From positions 1 through 22,547 of the forward strand of contig JALKBU010000851.1 of assembly GCA_023091735.1 (NCBI GenBank): a stretch of DNA of 22,547 nt. Reading direction: 5' to 3'. Of the stretch, positions 8,832-17,938 are shown piece after piece. The stretch is from Trichomonas tenax (taxonomy: Eukaryota > Parabasalia > Trichomonadida > Trichomonadidae). Under the pieces are notes generated by a model. The model worked only from the letters and a program-made list of their open reading frames with translations, was not told where the DNA came from and made no database searches. The position numbers and the translations under genes are program-made. The first letter of the stretch is position 1, and the number at the start of each line of letters is the position of its first letter.

Positions 8832-9293
8832 TTATATGTCAAAACAGAACTCCGGGATATCAGCGAAGTCAAACATATCGAGACCATCATCAAACTCCAT
8901 TGGTTGCCGTATTTCTTCAAAGATTGGCTCCGGAATTTGGACTTTCTTCTCATTTTCTCTGTGTTCCTGACGACATAACAAGCTGTATCTGCTCTTTATG
9001 TTGATATCAGTTCTACCCGGAAATGACTTTGCTATGAGGGACCATTTTCTTCCATTTTCCCTTACAAGGCTCAACAGCTTAGCATCATCCTCTGGAACCC
9101 ATGGACTGATGTTGAGGTTTGGTGACAAGTAATTCTTATAGCGATCCCTGCACTGTCTTGGGTTCCTTGTTCCCATGAATTCACTAACTTTCTTCCAGTT
9201 GGAGATTCCCAGAAGCTGTACTAACACGCGGAGCTTCTCATCCTCACTCTGTGTAAACTTATCTTTTGGATGGGGCTTTCCAACAGGCGACAT
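8832..9293 (-). CDS. R2R3-type Myb DNA-binding protein
   Basis: Encodes 153 residues ending in TAA. The frame extends to 9323 but the extra first codon is TTG; the ATG at 9293-9291 (MSPVGKPHPK) is preferred because a perfect trichomonad initiator lies 10 bases upstream. Two SANT/Myb repeats: residues 12-57 (F13, W33 and Y52 in the hydrophobic core positions, with 'NPRQCRDRYKNYL' as recognition helix) and 62-107 (W65, W84, Y103, 'GRTDINIKSRYSLL'). The C-terminal third is acidic ('EPIFEEIRQP', 'EFDDGLDMFDFADIPEF') and could be an activation region. In trichomonads Myb proteins bind promoter elements and control transcription; the targets of this one are unknown. Length is typical for the small trichomonad Mybs. 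Tc1-like terminal DNA lies just beyond its 3' end. Confidence 0.93.
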   Translation of the reverse strand: MSPVGKPHPKDKFTQSEDEKLRVLVQLLGISNWKKVSEFMGTRNPRQCRDRYKNYLSPNLNISPWVPEDDAKLLSLVRENGRKWSLIAKSFPGRTDINIKSRYSLLCRQEHRENEKKVQIPEPIFEEIRQPMEFDDGLDMFDFADIPEFCFDI

Positions 9294-9297
9294 CAAT

Positions 9298-9305
9298 AAA
9301 AATGA
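9298..9305 (-). promoter_or_regulatory. Initiator (Inr) of the Myb gene
   Basis: The minus strand reads TCATTTTT, a full match to the trichomonad initiator consensus TCAYTWYT. The predicted first transcribed base (the A at 9303) gives a leader of about 10 bases before the ATG, which is the usual short length in Trichomonas. It also excludes the upstream non-ATG extension of the frame. Confidence 0.7.
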
Positions 9306-10334
9306 TTTTTTAATAATTTTCAATTTTTTGAATATCCTTTGGTTTTAAAAAACTGCTCTCTTATAATAGTGCTTTATAATATTTTAATGTTTGGGATAAA
9401 AAATATTATGAGGTCTATGAAAATATGATTGAGTTATGAATTTGATAATGGGTGTAATTCAAAAAATTAGGTTGTTATATTAATGATTATTAGATATAGA
9501 TACGTAATTTTAAATTATATTTTATGATAACATAAAAAGACGTTTGATTCAATTTTTGAAAGAGTTACGGCAATTTGATAATGAACAACCCAAAATTTTG
9601 ATGAAACTAGAATATATGATATGGAAATGTATTCAAAATTTTTAATTTTAGCGCTCAATAAGATCCTAGTGCCTCAATTTGAAGCAGAGTGCCTCAAGGG
9701 AATTGAAAGAGTTTTCCTAAAATAGTATTATGTATGATGTAGATCAATATTCTCTCAAATTTTTTGATGTATTCTCAATTATTTGAGAGGAAAAACACTA
9801 AAATTGAAATTTAGACAGAAAGAATATCAGCAATATGTTTGTTTTGCCATGAATTGCTCTATAGAGTTTAAAATCGGCAGAAAAGCTTGATTTTCGAAAT
9901 TGCAAAACTTAGAAGTGAATCATGACAGAAGTGTATCAACTCTGAGGGTCAGAACCAGATCAAACATGTATGGGCAAATATAACTCTTGTGTGATGCCAT
10001 ACATAGTTGTAGTGTTAAACATATATAATATCGTTTCATATTTTTCATTAACAATTTGATATCAGCTTATTATTGAGTAAATAGCAATATTTATTATAAA
10101 TATATCACATGCCAACAATATAGTAATATATTACAAATAATACAAGCTCCTAATTAAATAAATGTTCAGTTTCTAAATTTATAAATACACGAAATCATTG
10201 CGGAGACGACAATATGCATAGATGCACGCACATATTACATGTTTTTAATGTGATACACAAACTTATACTCATAGCCTCCCAATGAATATGTTGAAATTAT
10301 TGATTAATAAAAATAAAAATCATGAAAAATAATT
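9306..10334. other. AT-rich region without genes
   Basis: No gene recognised. Contains the repeated motif at 9916-9934 (tgaatcatgacagaagtgt), which shares AGAAGTGT with the outer end of the 176-bp inverted repeat and closely matches 6662-6680. Confidence 0.45.
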
Positions 10335-10510
10335 AGCATCATATATACTATTTTATTAATGTAAACAGTGTCAAATAAATTGTGAAAAAACGTGACTTTT
10401 AACCTTATCCACTTTTTAAAATATGGTTTATTATAACATTTACATAATGGTAATGCTAATTTTCCCAATTTTGGTCGCTAAAAATCAAATTTGAGAGTTC
10501 AAACACTTCT
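10335..10510 (-). repeat. 176-bp inverted dispersed repeat, right copy
   Basis: Reverse complement of 2988-3163 with no difference found on reading all 176 bases. Together the two copies bracket about 7.2 kb that includes the intact ankyrin gene and the Myb gene. The flanking six bases (GCCAAT on the left, TTTTGC on the right) are not a target-site duplication. Confidence 0.9.
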
Positions 10511-11280
10511 TTTTGCGTATACGCTTTAGACATGATGCTTCCATGGCCTTCCTATGCATATATCACAGCGAACAAGAATAGAGTTGACAAAATCTTTTCT
10601 CAAATGAAATCAATTTGATTATAATCAATGGTCGTTTGAAGCAATACTCCGCCACATCCTCATTTATACCACATTGTTGTTAAGTCCATTAATTTACGAT
10701 TTTCAGTTATTTGAATGAAGTTATGGGGATTTTGAGTTTATTGGTGGTCATCTCACTGTCAGATATACAGGGGTTGAATTGAAAGCTAGTGTCTCAATTT
10801 CAAACCTTGTAACGTGACTGATTGAATTTTTTCCTTCGATATTATGAGTCTGTATACTGATGTTAGAAGAAATATCAAATAATGTATAAATTGTTTAAAT
10901 AATTGTATGAGCCCACATAATTATTTCAGAACACATAAACATTCTGACATCAGTATACAGATTTTTCCTTTTTTAAACGAATTTTGGGATTTTGTGCATT
11001 TTTCTAGAATCCTTATATGATGTAGAATCATATGAAACATCGTTTGGTGAACAAGTTTGACTTTTTTAAAAAAATTCTATTTTTTCGAATATTTTAAAAT
11101 AGGAAGTAATCGACAATGAATCAATATATGCTATATGCTATATTATAATAAAAACATGTTTATTCAAAATGGAATATCAAGAACATAAATACAATTTTTG
11201 ATTAATTAGAATGCCTGAATAAGGGCTGATCGTCCATCCTGCATTTGAGTTGTCGTTCCAAACTTGAATTGCTTCATTGA
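10511..11280. other. Intergenic region with MITE-like hairpin
   Basis: No gene recognised. The inverted repeat at 10849-10961 is listed separately. The minus-strand frame 11177-11359 (60 residues, with ATG) ends at 11177 and overlaps the start of the transposase-like remnant; I could not assign it. Confidence 0.4.
10849..10961. repeat. MITE-like inverted repeat
   Basis: Arms TCTGTATACTGATGTTAGAA (10849-10868) and TTCTGACATCAGTATACAGA (10942-10961) are complementary at 19 of 20 positions, with a 73-base AT-rich centre. No target-site duplication is evident. Could be a very small non-autonomous transposon or a structured RNA. Confidence 0.65.
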
Positions 11281-11868
11281 GCAAAAAATTTGGATAAATT
11301 GTGTAATCGATTTGATTGGGAAAATGTAAGATACGCTTATGTGCTGCAAGAGTTGCCATTAATTTTTTGCCACATTATATACCATGGTGGAATGAAACTA
11401 GATGGACGAACTTGCGTGATATCACATTCTGGATTGCCAAAACAGAAGCTCACTTTTATTACTTATTAATGGTGAACAACAGATTTTAGATGATGATTCC
11501 AAAAATACGCTCATCAGTTTGCTGAATGGACAGTATGTTCTAATGCTAATTTTGTTTGAGCCCTTAGCTCAGTTAACAACAATTTTCGAATCAAATCGTT
11601 TGGATTCATCATATGCAATTCCAGTATTAGCGTCATATTATAGGTTTTGTAAGGATTACCTGAATGAAATCTTACAGTATTAAAATACAACAGATTTTCC
11701 AATCATTAAGGGACAGACAAGAAACTAACCTTATTTCTCACTTTTTGTTGATGGTCTATTCCAAGTTAAGCGGGAAAAGTTCACTTCTGATTCACAAATA
11801 TATTGGAAAATTTGTTCAGGGCCTGATGTTAAGCATGCGACATTTTATCTGCAAAACCTTCTCATAAA
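11280..11868 (+). pseudogene. hAT-like transposase remnant
   Basis: Plus-strand reading in shifting frames gives coding-like stretches: NLDKLCNRFDWENVRYAY near 11292; LPHYIPWWNETRWTNLRDIT from about 11367, where ETRW resembles the TRWNS motif of hAT transposases; then DSKNTLISLLNGQYVLMLIL, FEPLAQLTTIFESNRLDSSY and AIPVLASYYRFCKDYLNEIL to a TAA at 11681. This last part fits the hAT pattern of a 'LLxPF..T..L' helix followed by 'VLP' and a short loop. A further open frame, 11664-11867, follows. At least two frameshifts break it, and no terminal repeats or C-terminal dimerisation motif were identified. Assignment to hAT is by motif resemblance only. Confidence 0.4.
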
Positions 11869-13084
11869 GAAAAATTATCGAAATTTTCATCAAAGTTCAA
11901 AATGATTGCCAGTTATATTCGTGCTCTATGCTGATGCTATCTACTGTCTTTTACATCGATTATGATATTTAATATTATATTTTGCTTTTTAATCATCGTA
12001 AAAGCAGAGTTATAGATTGTATTCATATTTGCTGGCAATTTTTAGTATTTCCTTTGCTTTATACTTTATATTTGTAAATAATTGATATTGAATTCTTTGA
12101 ATATCATGGTTTTATGAGAATTTATAGAGCTGCTCGGGATTGCTTTAATGTCTTAATAAAACTCATCATGTAAAAAACTGGAGAGCCCAATAACTAAGCT
12201 GCCAAGCTTTGGAGATTATTATATAACTAGAAACTACTTAAATATTTAATACAGAGTGTCATAGCTGCATAAACCCACTTATCGGTGGAAGGTTCGAATC
12301 AAACTTCATGAAACTTTTTTCAAAATATATAACCTTATAATTTCCCCTCTAAAATTTCAGGTTTAGTGTTATTACAATGCATTTAACAAGCGATAAACAT
12401 GAAACACAGATGATGCTAATTAAGTTGCAGCAGAACTTACTAATGCATATTTGCGGGTTATCCTGAATTTGTAATTTGCAATCTAACTTTTATATTGATT
12501 AGTTTTAATTAAACCTTATTGATATGCATATCATACTATTTATATGACCATTTGGCAAGATGAAGAGTATCTATTACACAAAGATACAACTCAACATCAT
12601 CATAACAAAGAATGATTCGCCAACACAATGTTTATTGTACGGAACGCCACGTGATAGTAAGAGGTTAGGCAACAACAATATAACAAGAAATCAGGAGATA
12701 AGTAAAAATTAATGTGATAAAAAATAAAAGTGTATTCTTATCTGATATTTCGATGTAAATATGATTTTACATATACTTTATACATAATATTCAAGAAATT
12801 TCAGAGAGCACAAGCGACGCTGGTGATTAAATACCTAAATTAAATTGAGAAACTCTCGCCGGATATATGGCTCAATTGCTAAGTCTTGGAAAGATAGATA
12901 ACAATCACTACATGATTTGATTCAATCAATCCATCATTTTTTGCTTTTTTAAATATTGTCTTTCAAATCGTTTTTTATTGTATATTGCCATTATTTACAT
13001 CAAAATATAACATGTAGTAGCATGCACTTCATGCACACCTATTGAGTTAAATTAAATTTGGCACCCACTCATAAGTTCATAAAT
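11869..13084. other. AT-rich region without genes
   Basis: No gene recognised. Two weak tRNA-like segments were considered and rejected (12250-12320 and 12858-12945); both are followed by T-runs. Confidence 0.45.
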
Positions 13085-13555
13085 TTTTTTAGTGATGAGA
13101 CCCCTGGCTGTCCACACTTTGGTTTTTGAATTCAAAATTTTCCTCCAGAATTGCTATCAGGAGCTTGTTGTAATATGGATTTTGAACAAATTAAGCTTTT
13201 TTGAAAGTTAGATTTTGAGAAATTTTCAAGCGACAATATGAAGGGAAAGAGTGTAAAAATACTCATTTTTTCATCAAAAGTCTTATTTTCCAGAGCTGAG
13301 GTACTCATTCGCTTGATATTTTATGGAGGAAAGTATGTATGAAAAATAGCTATGAGAAATGTTTTTGTATCTTGAGAAAAAGTAACTTTTATAAGCGCAT
13401 TTTGAGTAGTTTACTACATCAATAAGGTTAGTTCTCTGTCTATCCTTAATGAAATTATGGATAAAGCTGAAAAATATATGAAATTGCTCAATGCTTGCAT
13501 CGAAGATCGAATTGAAAAAACTTGGTTTTGTAGGCATAAAAAGTATATATAACTA
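13085..13555 (+). pseudogene. Unknown protein frame interrupted only by TGA
   Basis: A single frame runs about 156 codons from 13085 to a TAA at 13553-13555. It has five internal stops, all TGA (13127, 13202, 13340, 13373 and 13403), and no TAA or TAG, although TAA should be commonest in such AT-rich DNA. The peptide composition is protein-like, for example QNFPPELLSGACCNMDFEQI, FSSDNMKGKSVKILIFSSKV and ILNEIMDKAEKYMKLLNACI. Replacing the stops by arginine (CGA changed to TGA) gives a smooth sequence. A second coding-like stretch in another frame follows at about 13604-13748 (VGDVLLNMKSYLEHRNNICC, SEIDIVYNLMKDL). The family is not recognised. The opposite-strand frame 13283-13537 is probably its shadow. 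Confidence 0.4.
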
Positions 13556-14070
13556 AAATCTAAATCTTTGCAATTGATTATTTAGCTTGCACCTATGTTT
13601 TTTGACTCGAAATGTTGGTGATGTTTTGCTAAACATGAAATCGTATCTTGAACACCGAAATAATATCTGTTGTAAATGAAACAAGGTGATTACGCTATTT
13701 TCTTTGTCAGAAATTGATATTGTGTATAATTTGATGAAAGATTTATAGCAAAAGTTAATGCACCATATGCTATTAGGTTCTTTGCAATGCGCTATTCACT
13801 ACCCCACTAATTTTATGATCAGTGGATTGAAGCCTGTGGAGCACCAGACATAACAACTTATTTTTAACAAATAACCTTAATTTTTTGTTGAACAATTATT
13901 TAATAAACGCATCAAATAATCATTTGCAAGCCCATAAAATCAATTGAAAATAGATTTCGAAAGAATTTCAGAATAATTTCTTGAATTTCAATGGTGCAAC
14001 ACTAAATTGTCGTTCTTTGACACCACACGAGCTCAGTATATCATTTTAGAAACATTTGAGTACGGCTCCA
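13556..14070. other. Intergenic region
   Basis: Holds the coding-like tail at 13604-13748 that may belong to the preceding pseudogene; otherwise nothing recognised. Confidence 0.4.
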
Positions 14071-14330
14071 AGCACCATGGCGCTGGTTGGTGGTGTTAAC
14101 TCAATTTTCAATTTAGCACCACTTTGCGCAAAGTGGTGCTTCATATAACAAAGATTACTTGATTCAGCAAATATATCAAACATTAGCTGGTGCATTAATA
14201 CGTACTTCGTGTGTGAAAAAAAATCCATATAAATACGCGAAAAATGTCAATTTAAGAAGAGCATAGAAATTTGTAAAAAAATTATAACCTTTTCCTTATT
14301 GTTCCACCATTGGCGGCGCCAAAGGTGCTG
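14071..14330. repeat. GC-rich palindromic element, possible MITE
   Basis: A patch of unusually GC-rich DNA in AT-rich surroundings. Ends are imperfect inverted repeats: GCACCATGGCGCT at 14072-14084 against the complement of 14311-14326 (GCACCTTTGGCGCC). Inside, 14115-14140 is a perfect 26-base palindrome centred on TGCGCA. The minus-strand open frame 14046-14228 crosses it and is not convincing. Confidence 0.5.
14115..14140. repeat. Perfect 26-base palindrome
   Basis: AGCACCACTTTGC and GCAAAGTGGTGCT are exact reverse complements with no loop. It could extrude as a cruciform or serve as a dimer binding site; there is no direct evidence for either. Confidence 0.9.
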
Positions 14331-14382
14331 CTGAACCAAGTGATGCCTAAATTATAACACCATTCTTGCATGTATAGGCTAG

Positions 14383-14400
14383 CCCTTCTTGGGAGAAGGG
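14383..14400. repeat. Short perfect hairpin
   Basis: CCCTTCT and AGAAGGG form a 7-bp stem with loop TGGG, followed by six A. On the minus strand this would be T-run, hairpin order, so it is not a classic terminator. Confidence 0.5.
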
Positions 14401-14548
14401 AAAAAACGAATTTTTGAAGGCATGGTTACATTCAGTGGGAGTGATCGAAAACCAAGCGTCCAAAAATGCTCTTATCCATATATATCGTATCGGGGAAAAC
14501 TGAATACCGCGGAATCTTAACAAAAGAAAAAGCTATTATTATAAAATG

Positions 14549-14627
14549 AACAAGAAGACTTGAGATTTTCGCAGCATGATGCACGATGCTAGTAGATCAT
14601 GCTGTGTAACTCTCAGATCTTCCTGTT
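14549..14627. repeat. 79-base imperfect hairpin element
   Basis: Arms 14549-14580 and 14596-14627 are complementary at 26 of 32 positions, with the innermost nine (CAGCATGAT/ATCATGCTG) perfect and a 15-base loop. Weaker pairing appears to extend about 12 bases beyond. This is the structure of a degenerate foldback or MITE, or of a structured RNA precursor. Confidence 0.7.
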
Positions 14628-15274
14628 AATTTCGAATAATCTTCAACAATAAAATTTCCTTTTTGTGACTTAATTTCCTCAAAATACTACCGTATTGATA
14701 TCACAAATATCTAATACAGTGATATATTATCTCAAAATGATGTTTTAGAAGTCAGACAGACTTATCGATTCGCCATGAAAAAATCTATCACAATTCAAAA
14801 TTCAGGGATGTCAAAAAAATTTTGCGCTCACGCATAACTTTGCACAAATTCTGTTCATTTTTTTCTCCGATTTTTCGATTATCTTAATTTTCGCCAACTA
14901 ATAACTGCTACCCATAACACATTCTTATGTAGAAGGTATATGTTATATATTCATTGTTTATTTGCCTTAAATCGCTTGATTATTTTGATCAAAAAATAAA
15001 GGAATGAAATCTAAAGTTTTCATTCTTATGATCAAACTATAATTGAACAATATAAAAAGAATTGCTGATTATTTTTTGATTTCTCCAATAATAAATCCGA
15101 GATAGGAAAATATTTTGTTATTTTCGTGATTTCCCAAGTGGTATAGCATATATAGGAGGAAATAAGAACGAAAATAATGTTGAAACTAAACAAATCAATC
15201 TTTATAACATTGATTTCCAATTTTTAAGTTTTAACGTAAGCTTTACAAAATTTAGGAAAATGTGACAAAAAACT
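14628..15274. other. Upstream region of the PP1 gene
   Basis: AT-rich and without genes. No perfect TCAYTWYT initiator was found close to the PP1 ATG. An ATG directly followed by TGA at 15260-15265 would be a start-stop upstream frame if it lies within the transcript. Confidence 0.4.
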
Positions 15275-16231
15275 ATGTCTAAAGCTTCATCATCACCACG
15301 ATTAGACAGAATGATATCGAAGCTGCAAGCAGCCGAGACGATGCCCCGTGACACGAGGATCATGCTCGACCCATCTGACATCGCCTGGGTTTGTAGCGAA
15401 GCTATTAAATGCCTTAAGAACGATCCTGTGCTTTTAAACATTCAGGCGCCGCTTACTATATGTGGCGACATCCACGGACAGTTCTACGACTTGCTGAAAT
15501 TCATTAAAATGGGTGGCGCTCCTGGAACAACGAATTATTTGTTTATGGGAGACTACGTCGATCGCGGACACAATTCAGTCGAAACTTTCGCATACTTGCT
15601 TTGCCTAAAACTCAAATACCCAACAAACTTCTGGCTTTTGCGCGGTAACCACGAAACTCGCGATATTTCAAGACTTTACGGTTTCTATGACGAGTGCGTC
15701 TCCAACTACAGCCAGGATGTGTGGGCGAAGTTCACAGACGTCTTCGATTACTTGCCAATTGCTGCTATAATAAGCGACAGAATTTTTTGTGTCCACGGCG
15801 GCCTTTCGCCCGAATTACAGACGATCACCCAAATTTCCGGCATTTCACGCCCAATTCACGTCCCAGAAGCCGGTTTAATTGCTGACCTACTATGGGCAGA
15901 TCCAAGCAACGAACATAACGGATGGAGGCCATCTGAAAGAGGCACCTCTTACTCCTACGGACCGGATGTCGTCGACAAATTCCTCCAGAAACATGACTTT
16001 GACTTAGTTTGCCGCGCGCATCAAGTTGTTGACCGCGGTTATGAGTTTCCGTACTCTCCAAAGCAGACGGTGTTAACCGTTTTCTCGGCACCGGACTACT
16101 GCGAGGAGTTCATGAACAAAGGTGCGATGTTGAAAGTTGATAAAGATTTAAGATGCACATTCGAATTCATCGATCCGCCTCACAAGCGTAACGGTTGTGC
16201 CACGAGGCGTCCAATGTCCCCCTACTGTTAA
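15275..16231 (+). CDS. PP1-type serine/threonine protein phosphatase, catalytic subunit
   Basis: An intact 318-residue PPP-family phosphatase, close to the usual PP1 length (about 300-330). Metal and catalytic residues are present: GDIHGQF (D65, H67), GDYVDRG (D93), LLRGNHE (N125, H126), HGGLSP (H174) and RAHQVVDRGYEF (H249). The order and spacing fit PP1 better than PP2A ('PIAAIISDRIFCVHGGLSP', 'CRAHQVV'). It hydrolyses phosphoserine and phosphothreonine in the cytosol and nucleus, usually with regulatory partners. The beta12-beta13 loop, APNYCGEFDN in most PP1, is APDYCEEFMN here (residues 272-281). The C-terminus RRPMSPYC has a Ser-Pro that may stand in for the inhibitory Thr-Pro of animal PP1. 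An in-frame TGA 12 bases upstream fixes the ATG. The gene is visibly more GC-rich than its flanks. Confidence 0.97.
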   Translation: MSKASSSPRLDRMISKLQAAETMPRDTRIMLDPSDIAWVCSEAIKCLKNDPVLLNIQAPLTICGDIHGQFYDLLKFIKMGGAPGTTNYLFMGDYVDRGHNSVETFAYLLCLKLKYPTNFWLLRGNHETRDISRLYGFYDECVSNYSQDVWAKFTDVFDYLPIAAIISDRIFCVHGGLSPELQTITQISGISRPIHVPEAGLIADLLWADPSNEHNGWRPSERGTSYSYGPDVVDKFLQKHDFDLVCRAHQVVDRGYEFPYSPKQTVLTVFSAPDYCEEFMNKGAMLKVDKDLRCTFEFIDPPHKRNGCATRRPMSPYC

Positions 16232-17938
16232 CTGTAATTCAACTATTATTAAAAAATATATTTATTAATGGCGTTTATATGTCCTCTGTTTTACAATATT
16301 GTATTATTTTGACCTCACTCTTTCTATATCCATTAACCCTGGCGAAATATAAGAGTTTATATTTTACCCCTCAAATATAATAATAAACCCTGCTATATTA
16401 TAACCTTATTTTAATATAATCGATTTTGAACAAAAATGAGATTTTTGACAGTTCAAAATGTAAATATAAATTCATTTGGAGAATCTGCATTTATATTTTT
16501 GCTCAAAACTTTGCAATTTCCATGATTGAAAATAGAAGTGGGGAGCAGAACCTTATTTTTAATTTCATTTAGATGCGAAGTATATAATCATCATCATATA
16601 AGGTTCTGCCTCCACACTCCTGGAATTTTAATATCGAACTTTGATCATTTCGTTCAAGATCGATATTTCAATCATATAAATTGTTCAAATCATATCGAGG
16701 AAAGTCTCATTTATTTGTAAATTGTGTCATTATTGTAGCTTTGATGATTATAACAAATACATCTCACTATAATAGCGTTCGCTCGCTTATTTTTGCTAGA
16801 GTTCCCCTAGAAAAATCAAAAAAATAGAAAAGAAAAAATATGCTACGCGCAGGAGTCAAACTAGATTCCTTTGCCCATGCATCGAGCATATTTAAAGATA
16901 TACTACCTCATGTTCACGCAAAATTTGTTCATTGGTAACATTACATATCAAATTTTCGACTTTACATGACAAATATCAGATAATAAGTGTTAAAAATGGT
17001 GACTTTCGTTATTTTACATGTCGAAATTGGCTGAAATCTCATGGAGATCCTCAAGTTAAATAGACAAGCAAATGCTATTCACATACTCAGCACCCCTGAA
17101 AAGCACGTAAATGTCTTCTCAGTTTGGCTTGATAGGGAGTTTACTCGTTAAAAATAGCAAAACTCAAAAAAAGTCAACGGGAAACAAAATTCAACGAGAT
17201 AAAACCATTTTCATTATGAATTTACAGTTTTTCTTTTCAAACTATTAATAAATCTCATATATTTACGCAACGTTTTGGAATAAAATTAAAAATAACATCT
17301 TTTCTCGCTTCTTTTTTGATCTTTTTCTTTCAACGGTAATTATCAGAAAAAACATTCCAAATGTCTAATTCAAGTTAAATCATACAACGATTAATTGAAC
17401 AATGGATACTTTATACCCCAGATATGGCTGGGTTTCTGGAAGACAAATCATATACTTAGAAAAAAAGATATGAAAATTCGCTCGATTTTAATCAATAATT
17501 TCTTGATTAAGAAACTTTGCACATTTGTTTCAGAAGGACACCCTTAACTTTAGCTTTCCTGGATATGATTTTTAAAATCAATATGAGATTTCAAAGAAGA
17601 AATGCCGAGATTTTCCATATTATAATTTGACAAAACATATTTCATAAATTACAAACTGGAAGAATGTGTGCTTATCCCTTTTGTTTCACCTGTAATGGAT
17701 ACATCAATTAGTAGGAGCAATCATATCTGAATAATTAATTAAGCTAAGTTTTGATGAAATTTTTCAAATGGATTTTAGTCGTAAAAAAAGTCAACAAAAC
17801 AAAATGTTCATTATCTCTTCAACATTAATCAATAAATAGTATTTCCTATAAAAATAATAAAAATAAAGTTATTTTGGTTCTATTCATTTCCAAAATAAAG
17901 AAACAATTGAAAAAAGTTCGAAATAAAAAAATCAAAAA
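16232..17938. other. AT-rich intergenic region
   Basis: No gene recognised. The 86-base inverted repeat at 16535-16620 is listed separately. A near-initiator (TCATTTCC) at 17884-17891 could start the downstream gene with a 53-base leader, but it deviates from the consensus at the last base. Confidence 0.45.
16535..16620. repeat. MITE-like inverted repeat
   Basis: Left arm 16535-16555 (gaagtggggagcagaacctta) and right arm 16599-16620 are complementary apart from two mismatches and one single-base gap. The innermost GCAGAACCTTA is perfect, and the centre is 43 bases. No target-site duplication recognised. Confidence 0.65.

Noticed and set aside
12250..12320. tRNA-like segment with GGTTCGAATC and a following T-run
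   Set aside because: The T stem does not pair (GAAGG against CAAAC) and no acceptor stem forms; only part of box B is present.
12858..12945. tRNA-like D arm (GGCTCAATTGCTAAGTC) followed by T-runs
   Set aside because: The D arm pairs well, but the anticodon arm is the wrong length, the T arm is weak and the acceptor ends do not match.
14046..14228. Minus-strand 60-codon frame
   Set aside because: Runs through the palindromic GC-rich element; its continuity reflects that composition and no domain is visible.
15202..15441. Minus-strand open frame over the PP1 start, and others at 15825-16091 and 15694-15885
   Set aside because: They are antisense or frame shadows of the PP1 gene, explained by its GC-rich codons.
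16840..16905. Minus-strand sequence GTTTGACTCCTGCGCG resembling a tRNA T arm
   Set aside because: Box B is imperfect and no cloverleaf can be drawn; a T-run downstream is common in this DNA.
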